This document shows positions 1 to 6,545 of a stretch of DNA of 15,302 bases, piece after piece. The stretch spans positions 1 to 15,302 of the forward strand of contig ONWI01000138.1 of NCBI GenBank assembly GCA_900321515.1, in the 5' to 3' direction. The notes beneath the pieces were generated by a model. That model searched no databases. It saw nothing but the letters and a program-made list of their open reading frames with translations, and was not told where the DNA came from. Source of the DNA: an uncultured Eubacteriales bacterium (GTDB lineage: Bacteria; Bacillota; Clostridia; Oscillospirales; Acutalibacteraceae). The translations under genes were made by a program, and so were the position numbers. Numbering within the stretch: the stretch's first letter is position 1; each line of letters opens with the position of its first letter.

Positions 1-396
1 CAGGCTACAGGAAACTCTGTCCGCTTTGATTTGCAATGTGAAGTCAAAGCATCGCATACTGGCTAAATTGTATAATGAAAAATTACGTTTTTTTGCTTAT
101 TCCACCAATTGTGGAGGACAAACCCTTCCTTTATGTAGTATAGTATATACAAATGTCGGGGCGTTGTTGATAGGTATTTAAAGATCGTAAAAAAATTAAT
201 CCAAATTGCATATATTCTGTTTATCTTACCGCGCGTTTCGCATTGAATGTCAATAGGATGTCATTTTACCGTTCGGAGTTCCCTGATCCTCGCATCAGGC
301 GGCTTTTACGGTTATTATCCGGTTTGAATAAGGCAAGACTCTGGTATAACCTGCTGCAAAAATCAGCCGCGGAATCAGAAAGGAGGGGGAATATAA
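1..396. other. Leading region without a convincing gene
   Basis: No convincing complete gene is visible here. From the left edge, one frame is open to a TAA at 64-66 (about 21 codons) and another to a TAA at 179-181 (about 60 codons). Either could be the end of a gene that begins outside the window, but neither has recognisable motifs. A TATAAT at 71-76 lacks a good -35 partner. A small perfect hairpin, CCTGAT at 282-287 with ATCAGG at 294-299, is followed by only four T residues, so it is at best a weak terminator. The last part carries the probable promoter and the AGGAGG ribosome binding site (381-386) of the next gene. Confidence 0.4.
324..350 (+). promoter_or_regulatory. Probable sigma-A promoter with extended -10
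   Basis: TTGAAT (324-329) and TATAAC (345-350) are separated by 15 bases. A TGG just before the -10 forms an extended -10 element, which can compensate for the short spacer. Transcription would begin near 357, about 40 bases before the first small gene of the AAA+ module. It is the best promoter I see in front of this gene set, but the spacing is not ideal. Confidence 0.4.
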
Positions 397-711
397 ATGT
401 TGGAATGGATAATACTTGGATTGCTGTTCGGAGGAGCGGTACTCGCGGTTGCCATTACGGTGACGGAGGTGATCAGGCGAAGCAACATCGGCGATATCAT
501 TAAAAGACATATGCTCAACTCTACGGATGAGGCAGTAAGGAAAGCTCTCGGTAAAACCATAAAGGCAAAGATTAAATCCAAAGATGTGAATGTGGTCAGC
601 TTGGACGCTATATGCATGGATACCGGAGAAGTAATCGAGTACACCATTACAAGCGACAGCGGGGTAGACTCGTCGATTACCGCTGGCACCGAAGTAATAT
701 TCAACGCGTGA
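397..711 (+). CDS. Small membrane-anchored protein, first gene of the AAA+ module
   Basis: This 104-residue protein is not one I recognise. Residues 3-24 form a hydrophobic membrane anchor followed by a basic stretch (IRR), so the rest probably faces the cytoplasm. A helical stretch (about 30-62) leads to a C-terminal region (64-102) predicted as strands, with an MDTGEVIEY motif and a terminal hydrophobic strand (TEVIF). That ending resembles, loosely, the endings of the next four proteins. An AGGAGG site at 381-386 lies 10 bases before the ATG. The gap to the next gene is about 39 bases, which suggests co-transcription. It could be a membrane adaptor or a substrate of the downstream ATPase; that is inference from gene order only. 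Confidence 0.75.
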   Translation: MLEWIILGLLFGGAVLAVAITVTEVIRRSNIGDIIKRHMLNSTDEAVRKALGKTIKAKIKSKDVNVVSLDAICMDTGEVIEYTITSDSGVDSSITAGTEVIFNA

Positions 712-750
712 TCAATAACGACGACTGAAAAAATAAAGGAGTGAAATGCA

Positions 751-1236
751 ATGCGTAAAGAACTGAGACTGCTTCTTGGAGGTCTGGGAATAGGTGTGAC
801 CGTGGGTGCTGCCGCCTACGCTTTGATGAAGCTCTCTGACGAGAATTTCAATCAGGATGATTTCCTTGAAACGGATGTAGCCGTACCTTTTGATTTTTTC
901 CTGAATGACAGTGTTTTCGTTGATGATGTCAACGGACAGATGCTTGCCGAATGGATACGCTCGAAGGAGCGGTCAAAAGACTCGGTATGCATAGTCGCCT
1001 ATCCGGATAAGGAAGTTTTTGACAAGTTCAACATCACCGGCTGTCCGGATAATCTTGACCCCGAAAAAAATCTGCTGATGTTCCTGCTCGACGCTGAAAC
1101 CTCCCAGATTTATGCGGCGAGGCTGATAAGCTTCTGCACCATGTCCGAAACGGTCAGTGAGCTGTTCTGCGGCAAAAAGTTCTTTGTTCTCGCTGAAAAC
1201 ACCGACCGGCGGAACAATGAAAACAATTTCCAATGA
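751..1236 (+). CDS. Membrane-anchored small protein, paralog of the next gene
   Basis: This 161-residue protein has a short, Gly-rich hydrophobic N-terminus (about residues 7-27) that may be a signal anchor, then a soluble domain (about 55-148). The domain aligns along its length with residues 56-149 of the protein encoded at 1253-1705. Shared elements are an NG before a W, a Y..K segment, LDPE.N, RL.SF, MS..V..LF and GK..F.L. A polar Asn-rich tail (150-161) is missing from the paralog. AAAGGAG lies about 9 bases before the ATG, and only 16 bases separate it from the next start. I do not recognise the domain. The paralogy is visible; the function is unknown. Confidence 0.8.
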   Translation: MRKELRLLLGGLGIGVTVGAAAYALMKLSDENFNQDDFLETDVAVPFDFFLNDSVFVDDVNGQMLAEWIRSKERSKDSVCIVAYPDKEVFDKFNITGCPDNLDPEKNLLMFLLDAETSQIYAARLISFCTMSETVSELFCGKKFFVLAENTDRRNNENNFQ

Positions 1237-1252
1237 GAGGAGGGATAAATCA

Positions 1253-1705
1253 ATGCTTAATTTTTCAAATATCCTGATCTGGTTTTTTTTTCTATCCAAC
1301 AAGACAGTAGCAGTCATCACGGCGTCAATCGTTGTACTGGTTGGAATTTGCGCGGCGATTTTCTTTTTCTTAAGGAAGTCTCCTCAGAGGAAACCGTTTT
1401 CAGTTCTGAGCAAAAGGCAGGTTACTTTAGACACGCTGAACGGAGCTTCGATTTACAAATGGGCTAAGGAAGCGGGTAATAAAAAGGGATTTGAAAGAGT
1501 TGTGGTGTACGCCAATAAAAAATGGGTTCACAAGCTGGGCTATGAATACCCTTCTCAACTCGATCCGGAGCATAATGTGATTGCTTTCTCGGTGAACATA
1601 AATACGGGAGAGTCTGCTAATGAACGGTTGTTCAGCTTCCTTGAAATGAGCGATCAAGTGAAAGCGCTTTTTGGAAAAGAAGACTGCTTTTTCCTGAAAG
1701 ACTAA
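1253..1705 (+). CDS. Membrane-anchored small protein, paralog of the preceding gene
   Basis: I chose the ATG at 1253 because a GAGAGGAGGG ribosome binding site lies at 1235-1244; the in-frame start at 1157 lies inside the previous gene and has no such site. The product has 150 residues. Residues 7-14 are aromatic and hydrophobic, and residues 18-40 form a strong membrane helix followed by RKSPQRK, which suggests a cytoplasmic C-terminal domain. Residues 56-149 match the domain of the preceding protein (LDPEHN, RLFSF, MSDQVKALFGK, FFL). The family is unknown to me. Tandem duplication with divergence in the membrane part is the simplest reading. Confidence 0.8.
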   Translation: MLNFSNILIWFFFLSNKTVAVITASIVVLVGICAAIFFFLRKSPQRKPFSVLSKRQVTLDTLNGASIYKWAKEAGNKKGFERVVVYANKKWVHKLGYEYPSQLDPEHNVIAFSVNINTGESANERLFSFLEMSDQVKALFGKEDCFFLKD

Positions 1706-1737
1706 TACCAAATTATTTACTGAAAGGATGATTACAA

Positions 1738-2076
1738 ATGTCAATTGATTTTACAGCAGAACTTCAGGACAAGATCTGGCAGCTTATCGGAGGCCAGGAG
1801 GTAAGACCGAAGCTCTTTAAGATGAACGATGCACGCCGTTTCCTTCTCGAAGTATCGGATGACAACCCAAAGGTGGTCGGCTGCGTGCTCAGCGTCACGC
1901 CGGAGAAAAACAAATTCAGGGTGGTAATGCTGATGATAGACCGCACCGGAAACCTGATTCAAAACGGAAAAACTACCTATCTCGGCAGACAGATCGTAGC
2001 CAATGAAATTGATGATTCTGTGATAGAATTCCTGAACGGTGCAACACACAAAACGCTTATGCTTAATCACTTATAA
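1738..2076 (+). CDS. Small soluble protein of the AAA+ module
   Basis: This 112-residue protein has no signal peptide or membrane helix, the only one of the five small proteins without one. AAAGGATG at about 1723-1730 precedes the ATG by about 8 bases. The N-terminal half looks helical; the second half (about 45-110) alternates strands and a helix. Its LMIDRTGNLI segment, then a SVIEFL helix and a TLML final strand, follow the same order as the endings of the neighbouring proteins, though identity is low. No catalytic motif is seen. It could be a soluble member of the same family or a partner of the ATPase; function is unknown. Confidence 0.75.
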   Translation: MSIDFTAELQDKIWQLIGGQEVRPKLFKMNDARRFLLEVSDDNPKVVGCVLSVTPEKNKFRVVMLMIDRTGNLIQNGKTTYLGRQIVANEIDDSVIEFLNGATHKTLMLNHL

Positions 2077-2100
2077 TTTTTTAGGAGGTTTTGATTCATA

Positions 2101-2487
2101 ATGTGGATTACAATATTAGCTGAAATCATCTTTGTTGCCGGTACAGCTGCCATTATAGGTCTGATAATAAAAGTTGCTTTACTTACCGTTAACTTCGTAA
2201 TGGGCAAGATCAGGGAAAAGCTTGCGGTCAGGGCTGGAAGAAAAGTCTTTATGTCGAGCGTCGCCAAGCTTGCTCAGGAGATTTCCGCCGAAGCTGAGAG
2301 AACCGGCAATATCCATAAAGTGGATGATCTGATGAGGGCGATGGGCGACAAAGGAGTTGCCATAGCTGCAATAGACTCTGACGGCACTGTCGATGAGGAT
2401 GATATCCAGATTTATTCCGCTAATTCTGTAGACGATAAGCTCAGCAGACTGTTAGCCGATAACAACGGTGAATTGGTTATTAACTGA
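2101..2487 (+). CDS. Membrane-anchored small protein next to the AAA+ ATPase
   Basis: This 128-residue protein has a long hydrophobic N-terminus (residues 3-34, one long or two short helices), then a basic helical stretch (KIREKLAVRAGRK), which suggests the rest is cytoplasmic. A probable coiled or amphipathic helix (about 50-82) leads to a C-terminal module (86-127) with AAIDSDGTV, a DKLSRLL helix and a GELVI final strand, parallel to the endings of the other small proteins, particularly the first. AGGAGGT at 2083-2089 lies about 12 bases upstream. It is 38 bases from the ATPase start. I do not recognise the family; a membrane adaptor role is a guess from position. Confidence 0.75.
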   Translation: MWITILAEIIFVAGTAAIIGLIIKVALLTVNFVMGKIREKLAVRAGRKVFMSSVAKLAQEISAEAERTGNIHKVDDLMRAMGDKGVAIAAIDSDGTVDEDDIQIYSANSVDDKLSRLLADNNGELVIN

Positions 2488-2525
2488 AATGATGCTTACA
2501 TACTCAAAACAGAAAGGACATAGCA

Positions 2526-3830
2526 ATGACACAGATCAAGATCGTTTTTCTATTTGCTCCTGTCAGTTGCTTTGAAAAAGAGCTTCTGGATCGAGTCAAA
2601 GTTATAGTAACCGAGGAATACTGCAAGTTGTACGGCTGTTCCCCTGAATCTATTTATGTAAAAATATGCGAAGGAAAATCCGCCTCCAAGGGGGTTGATA
2701 TGGCACTTTTCATCGCTTCGCAGGAGAAGAGGCTTAATGAGGGAACAATGCGCGGTATGCTGAAAAAGGAAGTCGCCAACCGTCTGATTTTGCTGTTTCC
2801 ACGTAAAAGCGGTTTCAAAGGCTGCATAACCACCGTGGATGACTCTTTCGATGAAAATAAGTCCTCTGCACCTCAGACCGCGCAGAGAACCGGGGAGGTC
2901 AATGAGGACGCTCCGGGTGAATACAAAAAGCGCGCGGTAGCTTATGAAGCGGTGGATCCTGTATATACATACGACATGCTTGTCATAAGTCCGGAAACAA
3001 GAGCGGCAATAGAAGCGGCGGTAGGCCGCATCCAGTATGAGCAGAAGGTTTTTGACGAGTGGGGGCTTTACGCCATCATGCCGAATCCTGTTTCGGCGCT
3101 GAGCTTCTACGGTCCTCCCGGCACCGGCAAAACTATGGCAGCCGACGCCATTGCACACCATCTCGGCAAGAAAATCATCCACGCCAGCTACGCCGACATC
3201 GAAAGCAAGTACCACGGCGAAGGTCCCAAGAACGTGAGCGCTCTTTTCCTTGCCGCCGAACAGCAGGACGCGGTGCTGTTTATTGATGAAGCCGATTCTC
3301 TGCTGTCAAAGCGCCTTACCAACGTTAGCCAGGGTTCGGAACAGGCTATCAATTCAATGCGCAGCCAATTGCTGATATGCCTTGAGAGCTTCCACGGCAT
3401 AGTGATATTCGCTACGAATCTGGTGGTAAACTATGACCGTGCCTTCCTTTCTCGTCTCATCAGTGTGGAATTCCCGTTGCCCGATAAGAAATTCCGGACG
3501 ATTATATGGAAAAAACACCTTAGAGGTACTCAGGGCGCGAGAGCCAAGTTAAATATTCCGCTCGCCCCCGATGTTGATGAGGAAAAACTGGCAGTCTACG
3601 AGCTTTGCGGACGTGAGATACGCAACGCCGTTGTCAGCGCCTGTGTGCATACCTGCATGGAAAAACTCACCTATGTCGATCAGGCACATCTTTGCCGGAG
3701 CGCCGAGGAGCAGATAGCAAGCCGCGGCAAGGTGTCCCAGACGGATGACCATACTCAGGTGATTGCGAAGGCACTTCAGTCCCGCCTGGATAACGCTGCC
3801 GAGGTCACCGTTGTCAAAGACAAAAAATAG
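2526..3830 (+). CDS. AAA+ ATPase with an unclassified N-terminal domain
   Basis: This 434-residue protein has one AAA+ module after an N-terminal domain of about 95 residues and a polar linker (about 105-135). Visible motifs are Walker A GPPGTGKT (196-203), Walker B AVLFIDEAD (249-257), sensor 1 around Asn298 (IFATN), arginine-finger candidates Arg305 and Arg310 (YDRAFLSR), and a sensor 2-like GREIRN (362-367). The segment KYHGEGPKNVSALF then DEADSLLSKR resembles classical AAA proteins of the Msp1/spastin/Vps4 type, which pull or unfold proteins, often at membranes. The N-terminal domain would select targets, but I cannot assign it to a family. It is the last gene of the set and is followed by a terminator. 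ATPase activity is well supported; work on the upstream small membrane proteins is inference. Confidence 0.92.
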   Translation: MTQIKIVFLFAPVSCFEKELLDRVKVIVTEEYCKLYGCSPESIYVKICEGKSASKGVDMALFIASQEKRLNEGTMRGMLKKEVANRLILLFPRKSGFKGCITTVDDSFDENKSSAPQTAQRTGEVNEDAPGEYKKRAVAYEAVDPVYTYDMLVISPETRAAIEAAVGRIQYEQKVFDEWGLYAIMPNPVSALSFYGPPGTGKTMAADAIAHHLGKKIIHASYADIESKYHGEGPKNVSALFLAAEQQDAVLFIDEADSLLSKRLTNVSQGSEQAINSMRSQLLICLESFHGIVIFATNLVVNYDRAFLSRLISVEFPLPDKKFRTIIWKKHLRGTQGARAKLNIPLAPDVDEEKLAVYELCGREIRNAVVSACVHTCMEKLTYVDQAHLCRSAEEQIASRGKVSQTDDHTQVIAKALQSRLDNAAEVTVVKDKK

Positions 3831-3872
3831 ACATTAATCCAAACAAAAGTTTTTATACCCCACCTTTTTCAG

Positions 3873-3929
3873 CGACAGTCCCTGAGAAACGCCTGTACCC
3901 ATGCTTTTATCAGGGATTGCCGTTTTTCT
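3873..3929 (+). terminator. Intrinsic terminator of the AAA+ module
   Basis: The arms 3873-3885 and 3910-3922 pair over 13 positions with one mismatch and one G-T pair; the core is TCCCTGA with TCAGGGA. The loop has 24 bases and TTTTTCTT follows directly. It lies about 40 bases after the ATPase stop. Confidence 0.7.
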
Positions 3930-4010
3930 TGACGGAATATGAAAATATTCAGAAAAATATTCAGGAGAAAAAATAATCAGTAAAAAAACAGAAAAATAAC
4001 ATATAAATCC

Positions 4011-4039
4011 TTTACTTTTTGCTATAGATTATGTATAAT
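4011..4039 (+). promoter_or_regulatory. Sigma-A promoter of the psd gene
   Basis: TTTACT (4011-4016) and TATAAT (4034-4039) are 17 bases apart in a very AT-rich stretch. Transcription would start near 4046, leaving a leader of about 38 bases with a CGGAGG ribosome binding site just before the ATG at 4084. Confidence 0.6.
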
Positions 4040-4083
4040 ATTAATTGTCAAAAAATCTGATATTATGTTAATCGGAGGCTATT

Positions 4084-4887
4084 ATGAGCAATGAAGTCAG
4101 AGGATACGGCGCAAGACCTGTAATTGAAGCAAACAAAAGCAAATACCTTCCGGTCTCGAATAAGCTCAAACTGGGCTTGTTTCCCAAGACGGAGATTAAG
4201 AACCATATTGAAAAATTCAAAGTCGATCTGTCAGTCTGCGATCCGGATGACCCGTCGGCATACGACAGCTTTGAGGACTATCTCGCACGCGATTTCAAAG
4301 AGGGTATGCGCCCGCTGGATCAGCTGCCCGGCGGGCTTATATGTCCCTGCGACGGCTGGCTTACCGCGCACTTCATCAACAATCTCTGCACCATTCCGGT
4401 CAACGGCCATATGTATTCGGTTGATAAGCTGATGGGCGGCGAGGGCGACTCGAAGGAATTTGCCGGGGGGCTTGCTTTGATAATCCGTCTGGACGAGGCT
4501 GACCCGCACAAATTCATCAATATCGACGACGGCGTTCTTTGCGATGTACGCCAGCTTGAGGCGGAAAAGAATCAGGAAGGCTCGATGTTCTTCGGTCCAA
4601 GAACCTGTACCGTCATGAATACCAAAAGATTTCACGGCGTGGTTCAGGTGGAGGCGTGCGGCAATCCGAAGGGCGTTGAACAGCTTGGCGGCGGAGAAAG
4701 CCCTGCCTTCCGACGCGGCGGCGTCAAGGGACGGTTCCTTTGCTCAACAGCCGGAATAATTCTGCTTTTCAAGAAGGGCATGATGTTCCCCGATGACGAA
4801 TTTATGGTGAATACCCGCAATTGTCTGGAAACCCGTGTGAGAATGGGCGAAAGACTCGGTGTCGCAATTTCTTTTTTAAACAATTAA
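4084..4887 (+). CDS. psd: Phosphatidylserine decarboxylase family protein
   Basis: This 267-residue protein carries the ordered motifs of phosphatidylserine decarboxylase, which converts phosphatidylserine to phosphatidylethanolamine at the membrane. It shows FEDYLARDFKEGMRP (63-77), PCDG with Asp90, GHMYSVDKLMGG (108-119), DPHKF with His142, and KGRFLCST with Ser221 (215-222). Asp90, His142 and Ser221 match the expected Asp-His-Ser set. In this family the chain cuts itself before the Ser of a Gly-Ser-Thr-type motif to make a pyruvoyl group; here the residue before the Ser is Cys. The gene stands alone between a promoter and a terminator, with no synthase gene beside it. A relative acting on a different substrate cannot be excluded. 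Confidence 0.85.
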   Translation: MSNEVRGYGARPVIEANKSKYLPVSNKLKLGLFPKTEIKNHIEKFKVDLSVCDPDDPSAYDSFEDYLARDFKEGMRPLDQLPGGLICPCDGWLTAHFINNLCTIPVNGHMYSVDKLMGGEGDSKEFAGGLALIIRLDEADPHKFINIDDGVLCDVRQLEAEKNQEGSMFFGPRTCTVMNTKRFHGVVQVEACGNPKGVEQLGGGESPAFRRGGVKGRFLCSTAGIILLFKKGMMFPDDEFMVNTRNCLETRVRMGERLGVAISFLNN

Positions 4888-4904
4888 ATTATTAATTCGG
4901 TTCT

Positions 4905-4968
4905 TAAGCAGTAAAACCGCAAAGTGAGCTTATGGCTCGTCTTGCGGTTTTACTGCTTATTATTTTGA
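4905..4968 (+). terminator. Strong intrinsic terminator after psd
   Basis: The arms 4905-4922 and 4942-4959 form a perfect 18-bp stem (core AAGCAGTAAAACCGCAA). The loop contains a small GAGC/GCTC pair. A T-rich run follows and an AT-rich run precedes the stem, so it could also stop transcription from the other side. It starts 18 bases after the psd stop. Confidence 0.8.
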
Positions 4969-5027
4969 TAATCTGGGAATATAAATACAATTATTTAACT
5001 CAGAACTAAAAAATATAAAAATAGGTA

Positions 5028-5056
5028 TTGCATTTTTTAAATTCGGCTGATATAAT
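5028..5056 (+). promoter_or_regulatory. Sigma-A promoter of the fur-znu operon
   Basis: TTGCAT (5028-5033) and TATAAT (5051-5056) are exactly 17 bases apart. Transcription should start near 5062-5064. That makes the in-frame ATG at 5063 an unlikely start, because it would sit at the very 5' end of the RNA, and it favours the TTG at 5108 for the regulator. Confidence 0.75.
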
Positions 5057-5069
5057 ATGTAGATGAATC

Positions 5070-5084
5070 TGAGAATGATTTTCA
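5070..5084 (+). promoter_or_regulatory. Fur-type 7-1-7 operator
   Basis: TGAGAATGATTTTCA is an inverted repeat of 7-1-7 form and matches the Bacillus Fur-family core TGATAATNATTATCA at 12 of 14 defined positions. It begins about 7 bases after the predicted transcription start of the operon, where a bound repressor would block transcription. This suggests that the encoded regulator controls its own operon. Which metal is sensed cannot be read from the box. Confidence 0.55.
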
Positions 5085-5107
5085 ATTTTATTTTTGAGGG
5101 TGATAAT

Positions 5108-5533
5108 TTGGAAAACGCCGAATGCAAAAAGAATTATCGCACCCGTCAGCAGGATGCTCTCGAAAGATATTTCCGTATCAATCCGGACGCCTGCGTTACT
5201 GCTGACGACATTTACATGTATTTTGTCAACAGCGGCGAAAAGATAGGCAAGGCGACTATCTACCGGTGTCTTGACCGCATGGTGGAGGGCGGGGAAATCA
5301 AAAAATTTCTGTCGGACGGCGGCGAAGGAGCGATGTATCAGCTTATCGACGGAGAAAACGGCTGCGACAGACATTTTCACCTGAAATGCACCGGCTGCGG
5401 GGCGGTCATTCATATGGACTGCGAATTCATGGACGAATTCGAGCGGCATATAATGGAGCATCACAATTTCCGGGTTGATAACGGACGCACGATTATATAC
5501 GGTCTGTGCGGCAACTGCGGCAAAATGAATTAA
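5108..5533 (+). CDS. Fur-family metal-responsive repressor, probably a zinc regulator
   Basis: I chose the TTG at 5108 because GAGGG (5096-5100) lies 7 bases upstream and the promoter places the RNA start near 5063; the product has 141 residues, usual for the family. The N-terminal half is a winged helix (ADDIYMYF, KATIYRCLDRM). The C-terminal half has the Fur HFHLKCTGCG motif and two Cys pairs, CTGC and CGNC, which form the structural zinc site of the family. The next three genes encode a zinc-type ABC importer, so a Zur-like role is the best inference; Fur or PerR roles are not excluded. It is 25 bases from the next gene and probably represses the whole operon through the box at 5070-5084. 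Confidence 0.88.
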   Translation: MENAECKKNYRTRQQDALERYFRINPDACVTADDIYMYFVNSGEKIGKATIYRCLDRMVEGGEIKKFLSDGGEGAMYQLIDGENGCDRHFHLKCTGCGAVIHMDCEFMDEFERHIMEHHNFRVDNGRTIIYGLCGNCGKMN

Positions 5534-5558
5534 ACTAAACAAGAGGTACTTCAAGAGA

Positions 5559-6545
5559 ATGAAATCCGAAAAATTATTACGGGTGCTGTCATTGCTGCTG
5601 TCTGCCGCTGTATTTGCGGCATTTATGCAGGGATGTTCCGCCGGGAAGCATAAAAGGAAGAGCGGTAAAATATCCATAGTGGCGACCATCTTCACGCAAT
5701 ATGACTTTGCGAGGAGAATAGCGGGCGACAGGGCAGATGTAACCATGCTGCTCAAGCCGGGCATGGAAGCCCATTCCTATGAGCCGAGCCCCAAGGACAT
5801 CATAAGCATATCCGGGTGCGATCTTTTTCTCAATGTGGGCGGGGAATCGGAAAGCTGGCTTGATTCGGTGCTTGATTCGGCAGACAATCACAATATGCTT
5901 ATAGTTTCAGCGATGGAATGTGTAGAGCCGATTGAGGAGGAAACCGCGGAAGGAATGCAGAGCCGCGGGCATGATCACCATGATGATGACGACGGCGACG
6001 GACATGACCACGAAGAAGAGTACGACGAGCATGTATGGACTTCGCCGATGAATGCCATTGCGATTGTAAACCGGATAAACGAGGCACTGTGCGGAATTGA
6101 TCCCGACAACGCGGAGTATTACTGTTCCAATACAAACGAATATGTCGCCGAGCTGACTGAGCTTGATTCCATGTTCCGTTCCGTTGTGGCGGAGTCCAAA
6201 AGAAAGACGCTGGTATTCGGCGACCGTTTTCCTCTGCTTTACTTTGTGAGGGAATACGGGCTGGATTATTACGCAGCTTTTCCCGGCTGCGCGGCGGAAA
6301 CAGAGCCGAGTGCAGCGACTGTGGCTTATCTGATCAATACGGTAAGGCGTGAGAGGATTCCGGTGGTGTTGTACATAGAACTATCCAACCATAAGGTTGC
6401 CGACGCGATAGCCGAATCAACGGGAACAAGGACGGCTCAGTTCAACACATGCCACAATATCTCCGCAAAGGACTTCCAGGCAGGAGAGAGCTATCTCAGC
6501 CTGATGACGGCAAATGTCGGTATACTCAGGGAGGCTTTGAATTGA
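5559..6545 (+). CDS. znuA: Zinc/manganese-binding lipoprotein of an ABC importer
   Basis: This 328-residue protein has a lipoprotein signal: basic start, hydrophobic segment, and a lipobox ending MQGC with Cys26. It belongs to the cluster A-I metal-binding proteins (ZnuA/TroA type), which hand metal to an ABC permease. Visible are HSYEPSP with His72, a His/Asp-rich loop at 138-158 (GHDHHDDDDGDGHDH), and EHVW with His158. At the usual third His position the motif is FGDRFP, without His. The late Asp region reads CHNIS, where His299 may serve. The His-rich loop favours zinc. AGAGG lies at 5542-5546, a rather long 12 bases before the ATG. The gene ends in an overlap with the ATPase start. Confidence 0.88.
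   Translation: MKSEKLLRVLSLLLSAAVFAAFMQGCSAGKHKRKSGKISIVATIFTQYDFARRIAGDRADVTMLLKPGMEAHSYEPSPKDIISISGCDLFLNVGGESESWLDSVLDSADNHNMLIVSAMECVEPIEEETAEGMQSRGHDHHDDDDGDGHDHEEEYDEHVWTSPMNAIAIVNRINEALCGIDPDNAEYYCSNTNEYVAELTELDSMFRSVVAESKRKTLVFGDRFPLLYFVREYGLDYYAAFPGCAAETEPSAATVAYLINTVRRERIPVVLYIELSNHKVADAIAESTGTRTAQFNTCHNISAKDFQAGESYLSLMTANVGILREALN

Noticed and set aside
243..503. Open frame of 86 codons overlapping the first small gene
   Set aside because: It starts without a ribosome binding site, has a polar, Arg/His-rich ending, and overlaps the gene at 397, which has an AGGAGG site and a clear membrane anchor.
2550..3215. Long reverse-strand frame opposite the AAA+ ATPase
   Set aside because: It lies fully opposite a gene with intact ATPase motifs, and its product is rich in Cys, Arg and His without any domain; it is a by-product of codon use.
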